Shown here piece by piece: positions 23,028-34,250 of a stretch of DNA of 64,000 nucleotides. Numbering within the stretch: position 1 is the first letter of the stretch; the number at the start of each line of letters is the position of its first letter. Source of the DNA: Paralithodes platypus (lineage: Eukaryota > Arthropoda > Malacostraca > Decapoda > Lithodidae); assembly GCA_032716605.1 (NCBI GenBank), contig CM064519.1:14013468-14077467 (forward strand). Direction: 5' to 3'. The notes below the pieces were generated by a model. That model was given only the letters and a program-made list of their open reading frames with translations, ran no database searches and was not told the origin of the DNA. Both the position numbers and the translations under genes were made by a program.

Positions 23028-23250
23028 GATCCCAATAAGCTTAGCGAGGAGCAAGAAACTAAGTACAGAAAAACAAAAACAAGTAAACTAACAGCTAAAA
23101 ACTGAGCTATAACACTTTTATATAACACGAGTACACTGCCCCCAAACACAGGTAGGTGTAATGGTCACTAAAGGTCACTGGTAAGTGGTCCGGGCAGGAG
23201 CTCAGATTAACACAACCTTCTCCTGTCACTGACTGAACTAGACTTTAGCG

Positions 23251-24116
23251 ATTTTTTTAAGTAAAAAAACACAGTAACCTAACGTAGAACGTTGGATACA
23301 AGAATAACCCTTCCCTACCAGCTAGTATGTGTCCCTAGTTTATCCAATACCTACCAGCTGGTTATTTTGTCATGAACCTAACTAAGAAACCTAACCTAAC
23401 CTAACCTAACCTAAAGCATCCCATAAAACAGGACTTGTCATTATGCAGACAAGACTCTGTGTTTTACCCTATATCTCCCTTATAATACATTTGCGAAGGG
23501 AAGGACATATATAGGACTGATTCGCTGAAGACTATTAAACTGTCTTCGTGGTGCGATGCATAAGGTGTTGATTTTCGGTGTGAGCATCCTGGATTCGAAT
23601 CCACGGACTGCCACATGTGTTTGTAAATTTCATTAATCGATTTTAGGAGTATAGTTGGTTGTTGGAAGGAACATAATAATATAACATACCTATAGGCTAC
23701 CTAAGAAACCTAACCTAACCTAACCTAATAGTAATACGTGGATAGAAACTAACCTAAAATGTACGCAATTACCAAAGCAGCACTGGATCTCGCAACTGTA
23801 AGGTCCCCCGAGTAAGGTAGGAGGGAAAACAAAATTATATAGCAGAAATCCCGTAAAACAGGACTTGTCATTATGCTGACAAGACTGTGTTTTACCCTAT
23901 ATCTCCCTTATAATACATTTGCGACGGGAAGGACATATATAGGACTGAAGACTATTATATAACATACCTATAGGCTACACAAACATCGATGGGGCTTGTA
24001 ACTGTCAAACCGTAAAATCTTACCAAAAAGGGTTGGGGGAGTTTCTGTTATCATTATACTGTACAAAAAGTTCATTTGCGTTATCACTCAAAAAAACAGC
24101 GTCGTTTGACATCCTG
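23251..24116. repeat. non-coding remainder of the 8-bp-TSD element, with a duplicated 110-bp unit
   Basis: TTAGG-type runs (CCTAACCTAA near 23390-23412 and 23703-23726) and two copies of a unit beginning AAAACAGGACTTGTCATTAT (23425-23530 and 23857-23950), both holding TTTTACCCTATATCTCCCTT. No gene is visible. Confidence 0.7.
23550..23622 (+). other. degenerate tRNA-like sequence
   Basis: GGATTCGAATCC (23590-23601) is an RNA polymerase III B-box type T-arm and an A-box-like GTGGTGCGATGC precedes it by the right distance. Acceptor and anticodon stems do not pair well, so this is a tRNA-derived repeat piece, not a tRNA gene. Confidence 0.35.
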
Positions 24117-25058
24117 GTTGCAGGGTCTGGTAAATGAGTTTGGAACAGTATCTTCGAAAGGGGTGAAGTCACAGAGTGTGAGGTGAAGACCGTGAAGCTG
24201 AACAGTCAGGCTATGGAGATCGTCATATGTCTGAAAATATGGGTTTCAAAGTACATAACCAGGTCAAAGTGGCGGCTGCGAAACGTCTAACGGGTTGGAT
24301 TCTGCGTACTTTTAAAACACGCGGTGAATTGCCTATGATGACGCTCTTCAAATCTCTAGTGCTACCGCGGCTTGAATACTGTAGCGTATTAACATCCCCA
24401 TACAAAGCAGGTGAAATAAATGACGTAGAGAGTGTACAAAGAAATTTCACTTCGCATATAAGTTCGATAAAACATCTACACTATTGGGAGCGTTTAAGAG
24501 CACTGAATCTGTACTCACTGGAACGTAGAAGAGAACGTTACCTAATAAATTTATACACATGGAAAATCGCAGAGGGTTTAGTACCAAACCTACATACAGT
24601 ACTCCGATAGTCATGAAATTCAGTGATAGGAGAGGCTGGGAATGCGAAATCCCCCGGATGAATAACAGGGGTGCTATGGGCTCTCTGTGAGAGGGCTGGT
24701 TATCACACAGAGGCCCACGTCTCTTCAACAAACTCCCACGGCGAGTAAGAGACATGAGGGACATCTCGTTAGACAACTTCAAGAGAGCCCTAGATGTCGA
24801 ACTGCAAAAAGTGCCAGACGAGCCCATCCTCGCAAGGGAGCGAGCTGTCGCTTCAAACCGTCTACTGCACCAAATCATCACCCATAACGAGGGGCGTCGC
24901 GCTCCTTGGTGCCGCTAGAAGAGCGGCGAACACATCCAAAGGTATCCAAAGGTAAGGTCAACTCTCCTAAGTATCTGGGCAGTGTGTTGAGTAAAGGTGG
25001 GACTATGGATGAAGAAGTGCGGAAGAGGATACAACAGGGGAAGAGGGTTGGGTAATTC
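24117..25058 (+). pseudogene. LINE-B 3' half of the split copy, hit by another LINE fragment
   Basis: LINE-B sequence resumes at GTTGCAGGGTCTGGTAAATG and continues to GGAGATCGTC (24222); it picks up again at GTCAACTCTCCTAAGTATCT (24957) with the block LGSVLSKGGTMDEEV and stops near 25058. Between them lies a different LINE fragment (next entry). With the fragment removed the LINE-B order is continuous and GTCA is present on both sides. Confidence 0.8.
24227..24920 (+). pseudogene. 5'-truncated LINE (Jockey/CR1-group) RT C-terminal fragment
   Basis: Encodes an RT thumb and C-terminal region: VKVAAAKRLTGWILRTF, LVLPRLEYCSV, VESVQRNFTSHIS, LNLYSLERRRERYLI, then after a stop at 24608 the typical end PRLFNKLPRRVRDMRDISL and FKRALD. 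This is the part of a LINE most often left by 5' truncation. It differs from the other LINEs in the window, so it marks another family. Confidence 0.78.
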
Positions 25059-25179
25059 TGCATAACTACTACTCCTGTTATTTTAAGTTTTATTTATTTT
25101 ATTTTTGTATTTTAATGCTTTGTAAGTGTGTATTTTCTAGTTAGAAAGTGAGGAAAGCACTATTTATTAGCATTTGTAA

Positions 25180-25560
25180 TATTAATTGTAATTCCGATAC
25201 CTCAACAATCTAGGGGAGAGTTTGGGAATGCAGGGTTTTGGGTGGGGTAAATATAGGTGTATTATGGGCATAACTCTAAAAATGTAATAAATACAATTGA
25301 AAAAAGGCCAAAATGTTGAAATCCAAGCCAAGTTTTGGCAAAATTTGGCTTGGATTTGGCCAATTTTCAGTCTAAAAAGTGCAAAATTGGAAAACAAAAT
25401 TGGCTCGGATTTCACCCTTTTTCAGATGAAGAAAACCCCAAAGTGTTGACCAAACTTGGCGGGGGTTTTTCGAATTTTCAGAGTCCAAAATCACAGTAAC
25501 CTCATTTTGAAAGTTGGCTCGGGTTTTCTTGTTTTTCAACGTGGAAAAACCCAGTAAGAA
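25180..25560 (+). repeat. GAGCCAA hairpin repeat block, second copy
   Basis: Shares order and words with 18415-18800: TCAACAATCTAGGGGAG, then a CCAAGCCAAGTTTTGGC hairpin (25322-25357), GGCTCGGATTT, a TTTTCAGAGTCCAAAATCACAG spacer and GGCTCGGGTTTTCTTG. Confidence 0.72.
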
Positions 25561-25564
25561 TGGA

Positions 25565-26000
25565 GTTAACATTAGCCTAACCTAACCTCACCTAACCTAG
25601 TATTATGGGTGGGGGCTACCGCTCCCACACCCCCGCTTAATGCATTAAATCTGAGCCAACTTTTGTCATTAACCTAAGCTAACCTAACCTAACCTAGTAT
25701 TATGGGTTTAACATTAGCCTAACCTAACCTAGTATTAAGGGTGGGGGCTACCGCCCGCACACCCCCACTAAATGCATTAAATCCGAGCCAAGTTTTGTCA
25801 TTAACCTAACCAAATAACCTAACCTAACCTAACCTAACCTACTGTAGTATTATGGGGTTAACATTAGCCTAACCCTAACCTAACCTAGTATTATGGTAGG
25901 GGGCTGCTGCCCCAGGCCCCCCACACCCCAGCTAAATCAATTAAATCCGAGCCAAATTTTGTCATTAACCTAACCAAAGAGCCTAACCTAACCTTGAGCT
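25565..26000 (+). repeat. array of TTAGG-type runs and a G-rich hairpin unit
   Basis: Three diverged units of about 130-180 bases. Each has ACATTAGCCTAACCTAACC, GTATTATGGG, a G-rich then C-rich hairpin (GGTGGGGGCTACCGC...CACACCCCCGC), TAAATCCGAGCCAA and TTTTGTCATTAACCTAA. The same hairpin unit recurs at 40197-40235, 40805-40845 (reverse), 41010-41050 (reverse) and 45500-45535. Confidence 0.72.
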
Positions 26001-26289
26001 AACACCTAGTATATGTCCCCTAGACGATAACATACCTTAATGAGAGGCTGAAGAGGTTGATGCAGTAGGTTGAGAGGCTGAAGAAGAGGTTGCAGTACCG
26101 TAGGTTGAGAAGACAGTTTCTCGTATTTCACTTATAGTGAATTTGCGACAGTAGGCTAATTACATACAGTATACACCAACAAAGTATAGTTCATGAAAGT
26201 GATAACACACTAATAATCATCGATGGGGCCCATAACTGGTTGGTCATCATAAACTAATACCCAGTAAAATAACAGTACTTGTACAGTAT

Positions 26290-29200
26290 ACAGTATCTAT
26301 CTATCTATCTATCTATTGCCTGACGCTGTGATCCCCGAAGGGGTGGCCACGAACGAACTGCCCCCATGCACCTCTGTCCCCAGTCAGTCGACGCCCCTCC
26401 CCCCAACCAGCACCGCCTTCGTTCATGTACTTCCTCACTCCATCCTTCCACCTCTCATTCGGTCTACCTCTCCCGCTCTGTCCCTCCACCTCACTCTCGT
26501 ACACCCTCTTAGTCATTCTCTCGCTTTCCATACGTTCCATATGGCCGAACCATCTCAAGTTGTTCCTTTTCACACTTTCCAGCACATCTACCTCCACACC
26601 ACACCTTCTTACTTCCTCATTAGTCTGTCTATCCCTCCATGTAACTCCGCACGCACTCCTTAAGTAATTCATTTCCACTGCTCTCACTCTTGGTCCGAGT
26701 CTCAACCAACGTCCATGCTTCGCTTCCGTAAGTCAGTGTCGGGATTACCACACTGTCATGCAAGGACTTCTTCACTTCCATACTGACCACCCTATTTCTT
26801 GTTACTGCTTTTAGCGTTCCTACAACCCTCTTCCCCTGTTTTACCCTCTCCCGCACTTCTTCATCCATAGTCCCATCTTTACTCAACACACTGCCCAGAT
26901 ACTTAACAGAGTTGACGATCTCCATAGCCTGACCGTTCAGCTTCACCTCACACTCTGTGACTTCACCCCTTTCGAAGACCAGAACCTTGCTCTTCCCCGC
27001 ATTTACCTTCAAATTCCGTTTTTGCACACTGTTCCAAACTCATTTACCAGACCCTGCAACTCCCATTCATTATCACTCATCAGAACTGTATCATCCAGAA
27101 ACAGCAGTATAGGTAGCTTCCACTCAATTCCCTCCCTTTTCAGCGTTACACCAACATCCACTGCTCTTGATAGTATTTCTTTCATGACTCCATCCATATA
27201 TACAGTAAACAACCACGGGGACATCACACACCCCTGTTTCAAACCAACATTCAGGTCAAAGAACTCGCTCTGCTCACCTCTCCACACGTACTGCCGCCTT
27301 TGCACCCTCACACATGCTCTTCACTTCTTTCAGCAACTTGCCCTCTACTCCGTATATTCTAAGTACTTTCCACAAACCTTCTCTATCCACTCTGTCATAG
27401 GCCTTCTCCAAGTCCATAAAGGCAACATACACCTTTTGTTTCTTCTTCAGATACTTATCCACAACACAATCCAGGGTAAAAATCTGATCTACACATCCTC
27501 TTCCCTTCCTAAAACCTCCCTGCTCGTCGCCTATCCATTTCTCCGTTCTCACTCTCACTCTCTCAATCACTACCCTACTGTATACCTTCCCTACTACGCT
27601 TAGAAGACATATTCCTCGGTGGTTACCACACACTCCTCTTTCTCCTTTGCCCTTATATAGGGGGACTATTATGCCAGTCTTCCAGTCATCGGGTGCACTC
27701 CCCTTCTCCCATGCTAGTTTGCACATTTTCCATACCCATTCTATCACTATCTCACCACCATACCTCAACATTTCCCCACACACTCCATCTGTTCCTGGTT
27801 CTTTCCCCAACTTCACTCTTTTCATGGCTTCCCACACTTCTGACCTCCTGATCCCCACCTCCTCCTCCACTACTTCTCTTCTCCCTCCCATACCATATCC
27901 ACCTATGTTTGCTGGCTCTTCATTCCTTACATTTAGCAACTCACTGAAGTACTCCCTCCATCTTTCGACTCTCTCTTGCTTCTCAGCTAGCATTCTCCCA
28001 TTCTTATCTTTCACACCCTTACTGTTTCCCTTGCTACCTTCCCTAACTTTCTTGACTTCTTTCCAGAACAGTTTCTTACTCTCCCTCCATTTTACACTCA
28101 GATTCCTTCCAAATTCCTCATCTACTCTTCTCTTACTTTCCTTCACTACTCTCTTCACCACCCTCTTACTCTCCACGTACCTCGCTCGTTTCTGTCTCTC
28201 GAAATCTTCATTCCCTCTACTACCCAATATGCTCTATATGCTTTCTTCTTTTCTTCCACAGCTATTCTTACCTCTTCTGTCCACCATGCTGTACCTTTCA
28301 CTCCCCTCCCTCTTCTCCTCACTCCACACACCTCCTCACATGCTGCACAGATCTCATCCTTAAACACCTTGCTCATCTCCTCCACTTCCTCCATAACTTC
28401 CAGGTCGAACCCACCTAGTCGTCTTTCCACTGCTCTCCTGTACTCCTCCCTGACTTCCTCCTCCTGCAACCTCTCCACCCTCCTCACCATTCCACCCTCC
28501 TCTCGCCTCCCTCCAGCTCTCCTCACCCACTTCTTTTGTATCCTAACCTTAGCTATCACTACATAATGATCAGACAGACCCCCTCCAATACCCCTATACA
28601 CCCTAGCATTCATCACAGATTTCTTCATTCGTTCATCCACACATACATAATCAATCAATGACTTTCGTTCCACCACTGTCTTATCCTTCATCGTCAACAT
28701 CCGTTTCCACGTGTACCTGTGGATCATTCTGTGTCGGAAGAAGGTGTTGGCTATCCGCAGCCTCCTCCCCACACATACGTCCACAAGTGTACTACCATTC
28801 CCATTCACCTCTGATGGTACCCCCCACCCTCCCACCACTCCCTCAACTTTCCTATCACCCACCTTACCATTCATATCCCCAATCAGAAATATTCTTTCGT
28901 TCTTGTCAAACTTCTCCAGGCACGCCTCCACATTCATCCAGAACTCCTCTTTCTTTCTTTCAAGTATATCCTCTGTCGGGGCATACACGCATACAATCAC
29001 CCACGTTTGTATTCCTACTTTCATTCTCACCCACACAATCCTTGAACCCACAGACCCATACTCTCTTACACATTCCTTCCATTTTCTACTTACAAACAAA
29101 CATGTACCTTCTCTCGCTGTTCCTTTACTCACTCCAGCACACACACCCATTCCACACTCCCACTCTCTCACATCTGAACCTTTCCATTTGGTCTCTTTCA

Positions 29201-29502
29201 TTCCACATACATCCAGCCTGGCATTCACTAACACTTCCAGAACCTCTCTCTCTTTTGTGCCATCATTCATGCCACTAACATTTCACGTAGCCATTCTCAG
29301 AATGTCCGAAGGTATGTCCTTAGTCGGTCGTGGTTCGTCAACGTAGGTTCCGTCCGCATCCGAGGCTATTCGTTCGTTTTTCTTTGCTTAGATATTTTTT
29401 CCGGGTGGGGGTCGCAAGCCCACCGACCCAACCTCTTTAGTCGCCTCTTACGACACGCAGAAGGCACGTGGGGCATATTCTATTCCCTAACCCCCAGGGG
29501 GG
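26290..29502 (-). mobile_element. LINE-B (RTE-like), longest copy, minus strand
   Basis: Reading from 29502 downward: a 5' leader starting CCCCCCTGGGGGTTAGG with the block GTCGTAAGAGGCGACTAAAG, then endonuclease, RT and a C-terminal domain. The stop codon at 26313-26315 lies inside the terminal (AGAT)n simple repeat (26294-26316 on the + strand as ATCT), so there is essentially no 3' untranslated region. That tail type is common in RTE-like LINEs. Coding parts are in several frames. Confidence 0.87.
26313..29270 (-). pseudogene. LINE-B endonuclease-reverse transcriptase, multiply frameshifted
   Basis: The endonuclease (29270 to about 28480) has MKETKWKG, VCVYAPTE, LIGDMNGKVG and GLSDHYVV. 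The RT (28227-27009) has KEPGTDGVCGEML, VPLYKGKGERG, NHRGICLL, AFMDLEKAYDRV and then PILLFLDDTVLMSD, where the usual Ala before the Asp pair is Leu. The last part (27027-26313) has VKYLGSVLSKDG and ends with RWFGHMERM, GRGRPNERWKDGVRKYM. Five overlapping frames must be joined, so it is inactive. Related fragments: 17898-25058, 46002-46522, 58915-59062. Confidence 0.88.
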
Positions 29503-29614
29503 TTACAGTACTGTATACAGTATGCCTAATGAAATCATCCTGTACGAAATTGGCCTTTTTGATATGGAAAAGACCCTGTAATCCAAGCCCTATGGGTCTA
29601 TTTACGGTTATACA

Positions 29615-29692
29615 GTACTGTACATTAAATAGTCAGTTGCTTTCCGTTTTCACTAATGAAAATTTGGCACAGATTCCAGAAGTCAATATGGT
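29615..29692 (+). pseudogene. CR1-like fragment left of DIRS copy B
   Basis: Encodes NSQLLSVFTNENLAQIPE in the frame that the minus-strand CR1 copy reads as its RT N-terminus. Removing DIRS copy B joins this to 38081 and gives a continuous CR1 reading across the junction. It is 5'-truncated at about 29615. Confidence 0.85.
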
Positions 29693-29993
29693 ATTTGTTA
29701 GTAGTCTTGGAAAATCCAACGTCAAGGCTATTAACCTAATTGCAATGACGACTTGTCTATTTTGACTGCTATGTCGTCATTCCAACCGCGGTTAAAAAGA
29801 AAACGTCTAGAGTCTACTCCTTATCTTGCTCCAGGAGACGTTGTACATTAACCAAAACTACCACCGAAGGTGAAAAAAGTATAGAAGAGAAGAAAAAGGG
29901 GTTTACCTTAGTTACCGCTCAAGGCCCATCCCGTGTTCCGTCATGCGCCGATCCCTGTCGAACGTGCGCATGAGCGACCCTCTCTTGTTATCA
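29693..29993 (+). repeat. DIRS copy B left inverted terminal repeat
   Basis: Reverse complement of 37733-38028 with few differences. Its first 36 bases (ATTTGTTAGTAGTCTTGG and on) are matched in reverse complement by 37558-37593 in the internal complementary region with a single mismatch. Confidence 0.93.
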
Positions 29994-31429
29994 TTTTTTC
30001 ACGCGTCGCCATTGTTGAGTCCGCTTTTGTTGTGCTCCTTCAATTCACCCTGTTTTAGGTTCGTTTCGGCTTTTCTGGCCTTCTTTTTGTTAGACAGATG
30101 TTACGTGATCTAGGACACACGTAAATGGGCTCCTCAGTGTGTTTAATGGAGACGCGTGTGGAAATAGCTACCGAAGGTACGGGGGCGCCTGGCGTTCCTC
30201 GTATGTGTTTTTCATTCCTTTCTCTTTTCATATTCTTTTTTCCTGTTAGTCTGGGCATAGTTTAGCTTATTTTAGCCTAGCTTGTTTCTCATTCAGGAAT
30301 TGCTATGCCCTATGAGTTTTCATATTTTCATAGCCTAGGTGTACAGTTGGTTCACAATCTGAGATTTCGTGGTGGCGGTGCTGTTTGTAGGGTTTGTGTC
30401 GGCCGCATTATTAGCGTTATTCCCGAGTCCCCCCTTTCGAGCCTTCACTGTGTCTCAAAGGCCTGGGCGCTTGGTGGTTCGTGATATCCAGGGGTACCCC
30501 ACGGGGGCCTCTCCCTCACACCACAGGGTTTTTCGCCCCTGACACATTCTCTCCTCACGGCTAGGCCACCCTTTTTCTCGCCAGTTTCATTTACTGGTTT
30601 TTGTGTTCCCTTACTGTTTTCACCTCCATCCTTTCATTCCCTTTTGCCCAATCCTGGGGTACCCTACGGGGGCCCCTGTTTGTGCCGAACCACCCTTCCT
30701 GCCACTTCTCCTCATGGGCTTTGCTCTATCTCTGTGGGTGGGGTGGTTCCTGGGGGATGTGCCTCCTCTCCCCTGGTGTGTCTTCCTTGCCTCTCCCCTG
30801 ACCGGTTGAGTCAGGATATTATCAAGGAAGACACTGCTCAGCTTGATGGCCATCGTCGCTTGGAGTCATAAGGAGTTGACGCTTTTTTCTGGGCCTGTGT
30901 TGGTATTCCCTAGACGCTCCTCTCGCTTTTTCGGCGCCGGACCATCTCGGCCGGTCCCGCAAATTTGCGGAGTGCTCGATTCGGTCCACGGACGATTCGG
31001 CTCCCCACAAATTTGCGGAGATCGCTGGGGGGTCTCGCGGTGAGGCGGGAGGGTTGTGTCGGTACGGTTATGCCTCCATTGGCCCGCAAATTTGCGGTTA
31101 TAGTTGGCTTTCCCGGTGACCCTTTTTTGTGTCATCTTGTTGCCTGGTACTATATTGGTGTATGCACTTGCCTGGTGTTATGGACCCTGCATGTGAGGTG
31201 TTGAGTGGTGGTTAACACTTTCTCCATCTTTGCAGGTTCTGCTTGTGCTCTTCCGCCTCACCCGCCCTCCTCACCTCCATCGGTGCTCCCGGTTTAGAGT
31301 GAGTACGACTTCCAGTTTGCATGTGTGTTCCTGTTTACCCATGCTCGTTCCCTGGTTTTTATTGGACATTATCTTCACTTACTCCGTCAACGTGCTGCTT
31401 ATGGTGTGTGTTCTTCCATTGCAGGTGGG
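29994..31429 (+). promoter_or_regulatory. DIRS copy B 5' leader
   Basis: About 1.4 kb between the left repeat and the gag-like ORF with no domain-bearing ORF. It holds three copies of a CGCAAATTTGCGG palindrome (30959-30967 region, about 31008-31018 and 31084-31096), and intron-like signals: GTGAGTACG at 31297 and TTCTTCCATTGCAG ending at 31424. The promoter is probably in the left repeat or here; no TATA box is clear. Confidence 0.5.
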
Positions 31430-34250
31430 ATGCCTTGCTTTCGCCAGGGCTGTGGCTCCCCGTGCTTGGACTGCCACAGGTCCTGCTTACGTCATTCGCA
31501 ATGTGTGTCCTCTACGGCCTACCTCCCGGCTTTGTGTGGCCCGTGTATGGACCTGGTGGATGTGGTGGACCATCACCCTGGTTCCTCTGACGCGGCAGTG
31601 GCCTCTGCATCCCTTCAGTCTGTGTGGGCGGTGGTCTCCCACCACATCAGGACTGTGGGCCACCGTTCCCCGGCCTTTGTTGACGACCGGATCCGCGTCG
31701 CCCTGGGCATCCCTGACCCGTCTGGGGGCCGTTTACCTGGCCCTCTCCCTGCTCGGGCCCTCCTCCCTGAGTCCCGTGGTCGGTCGTCGCATCGTCGGGT
31801 GGATCCCCAGCTCCGTCCACGCTCTCGCTCTCCTCGTCGCTCGTCCTCTACTGCCCCTCCTCGTCCTCCTGCTCACCTTGACTCCGCCGTTCGCCCTCGT
31901 CATGGTTCTCGCCCTGAGGCCGGGGTTAGCGTCTCTGCCCCTGTACGCCCTCCCCTGGCCTCTCCGGATAGGGGCTCTACTACCTTCCGCCCGCTTCCCC
32001 TGCACAAAAGACGTCCTCTTCATTTGTCCTCTACGCGCGCGGATGTTCATGCTGTAGCTGGCCCTCTGCTCCCTCCTTCTACTCTGTCCAGGAGGGTCCG
32101 CCAGGATGTAGTTGCTTCTCCTCCTACTTCTCCTGCTTCGGTGCCTCTTCTTCCTTCTAGGTCTCGTCCCAAGGTGGAGGTTCCTCCCTCCTCCGCCTCG
32201 GTGTCGGGCCGCCCTGTTCTCTCAGCCCCGGGGATCCTTGCTCTGTTTCCCCCCGCGGCTCCTTCTGACCTCCTTTCACCCGGCCAGCCTTCCCCCTCCC
32301 GTCATCCTGCTCCTCTTCCTTCTTCTATTCCTGATCTTCGCTTGCCGGCTCCCCGTGAGGGTACCCCGCCGCTTGACTCGGTAGAGTATAGCGAGGTTTC
32401 GGGGTCCCCTTTCTCGGGGGCTGATGTGTCGCTGGAAGAGGGGGATGGTGATGTTTCCCCCTCGGGCGTTAGTGATCGGGAACGAGACCCTCAGGGCCGC
32501 CACGGCCGTCGTCGCTCGCCTTCTTTGGGCCGCGACGCTGCTGTTTCGTGTCATGGGTCTCGCTCTCGCTCACCCCTGCGGGCCGAACTATCTTCGGGGG
32601 GGTCGCCTCTCTCGGATCGATTTTCGGCTATGCAGGGGTGGGTTGTGTCACACTTCGACGCACGCTTGGAGGCGATGCAAGAATCCCTCTTATCGCGCTT
32701 CTTGGCGGTGACACAACCTCAGCGCCTCACCCAACCTGCCCCTGCTTTGGTCCCCCTCCCCTCTGCGGTGGACCACATTCCTTCTCCGCCTGCCCGGTCG
32801 TCGGCTAGTACTGCTCCTGCCCTGGCTCAGGTGGTTGCCCCTACTGTCTCACATGCGGGGGTCCTCCGTCTGCTAGGGCAGGGTCCGCGCTTGCCCCCCA
32901 TCCAAAAGGCCAAGGTCCCATCGCGGACTATGCCGCTCCTCTATGGCTCCTTGGCTGTTTGGAAGGGGGTGCGGGCCTCCCACCCGGAGCGTGCTACCGA
33001 CTTCCCGTCAGGTGAGAGGGCCCTACCTTTGGACTGGTCGGTCCAAATAAATGATAAGATGCAGTTCAGGGCGATCAGGGTGGATGGTCAGGTGGCCGAC
33101 GTGGAGGTGCGGGCGTACCCGACAAGGACTGACCAGTACTTTTCGGTGAAGCCCAAGCCCCCGTCTGCTCCTCGAACTAAGCTCTGGTCAGACTTCAGCC
33201 GCCAGGACATCCTTCAGGATGTTCAGTCCCTGGCTGTGTTAACGGGACTGTCCTCCTATGGGACGGGTTTGTGCGACGACGGTAAGCCTGGCTTAGCCGT
33301 CGTGCTCGATAACCCTCTCCCATTGGAGGCCTGGTTTGCTGAGGCCTTAGACTTTGCCAACCGTTCCGTCGACAGATCTATTTCAGTCCCTCCCCCAGAG
33401 TCGTCACTGCTTTTGCCTCCTCTGGTATCTGTCGGCGGATTGGATGGCAAGTTCTGGTCCTGGATTAGCGCTCCCAAACTTGAAATTTGTGCTATTGCTA
33501 ACCCGTTCTTCTCCCACCCAGATAAGTCCTCTGTCGACCAGGGATTTTACCTTGCGGCAGAGGGTGGCGAACTTATTGTCTTGTCTTCTAGGTTCCCTCC
33601 AGACGTCTGTTCACCACCTGCGACTTATCGAGGCGACTGCACCTGGCGATCTTCGCGAGGGTTTGGACCACGTTCGGCGGATCCACCTTCAGCTCGCGGT
33701 GTCTTTGGTTCCCGAGCTGAAGGCGGTTTTGTGCGAGGCAACTCGACAACGCCAGACGGTAAGGTCCTCGTTCTGCCGGAGAGCCCCTTTGGATATTCGT
33801 CAGGGTCTGTTATACTCTGAGCTATATACATCGGGGCTTTTTGCGCAGGATGCTTGGGAACGCTACGCTTCTCTGTCAGCGGACCCTGCTTACGACACGC
33901 AAAGACGCGCTGTGTCGCGACCAGGGTCTTCGCAGTCCCGTCCTTCTGCCGGTCCCCTTCGGGGTGCTGCCGCCACTGCTGCCGCCAAGAAAGGGCGCAG
34001 GAAAGGGAAGTTGCCGGCCAGAGCGTCGGTTCCGCCTCGCACTTCTGCTCCTGCTCCCTTTCATCCCCGCCGAGAAGGGGCTGGCCAGCCTTCCACTTCC
34101 GGCCGGACTTCGACGGGGTCAGACGCACGACGGACAGGGGATGGGGTGACCCGCCCTTTTCGGCGAGGTGGGGGGGGTAGGGGTGGTCAACGTGGCTCTT
34201 ATGACCGCAGGGACCGTACCGGGGGACCCTCCACGTCAAAAAATGTGTAG
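31430..34250 (+). CDS. DIRS copy B gag-like ORF1 (with one frame change near 33590)
   Basis: ORF1 of DIRS elements is thought to be the structural protein; this is inferred from place and composition. The ATG at 31430 follows a good 3' splice-like site; an open GTG start at 31325 is also possible. Residues 1-400 are Pro/Ser/Arg-rich. A conserved block follows (MPLLYGSLAVWKGV, WSDFSRQDILQDVQSLAVL). Near 33590 the reading moves +1, from ELIVLS to GSLQTSVHHLRLIEATAPG, and continues to TAG at 34248. The tail is basic and Gly/Arg-rich (FRRGGGGRGGQRGSYDRRD). Copy A has the frame change at the same place. Whether it is programmed, spliced or an inherited lesion is open. Confidence 0.75.

Larger units (their letters stand above)
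18801..23250 (-). mobile_element. CR1-like LINE, near full length, minus strand
   Basis: From 23250 down to 18801 the element has a short 5' leader, ORF1 (22038-23027), ORF2 (19014-22041, one frameshift) and a 3' region ending in octamer repeats (reverse complement of AAGAACATAAGAACATAAG). Short octamer tails of this kind are a CR1 hallmark. Its insertion site in a GAGCCAA block can be read on both sides. Two-ORF structure with an esterase-type ORF1 also fits CR1. The exact 5' end is uncertain by about 10 bases. Confidence 0.88.
18051..24116. mobile_element. composite element with 8-bp TSD and CAGGRTGTCAA ends (hAT-like)
   Basis: The segment is flanked by GTTGCAGG at 18043-18050 and 24117-24124. 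Its ends are CAGGGTGTCAATC on the left and, reversed, CAGGATGTCAAAC on the right. The duplicated 8 bp lies in a LINE-B copy that reads on correctly once the segment is removed, so the ends are secure. An 8-bp duplication and a CAG-start end are typical of hAT elements; no transposase is present, so it is non-autonomous. About 4.4 kb of its length is a CR1-like insertion. The remainder is GAGCCAA hairpin repeats, TTAGG-type DNA and a duplicated 110-bp unit. Confidence 0.8.

Noticed and set aside
23550..23622. Functional tRNA gene
   Set aside because: The B box is good but acceptor and anticodon stems fail. The same holds for 44222-44302, 56535-56605, 59127-59157 and 59618-59690.
25565..26000. 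True telomere or subtelomere boundary
   Set aside because: TTAGG runs are short, in both orientations and embedded in repeats, so they are interstitial.
28658..29346. Plus-strand ORFs of over 200 codons
   Set aside because: They are Ser/Thr/Pro/His-rich antisense shadows of the minus-strand LINE-B endonuclease. The same applies to 26316-26663 and 27647-28363.
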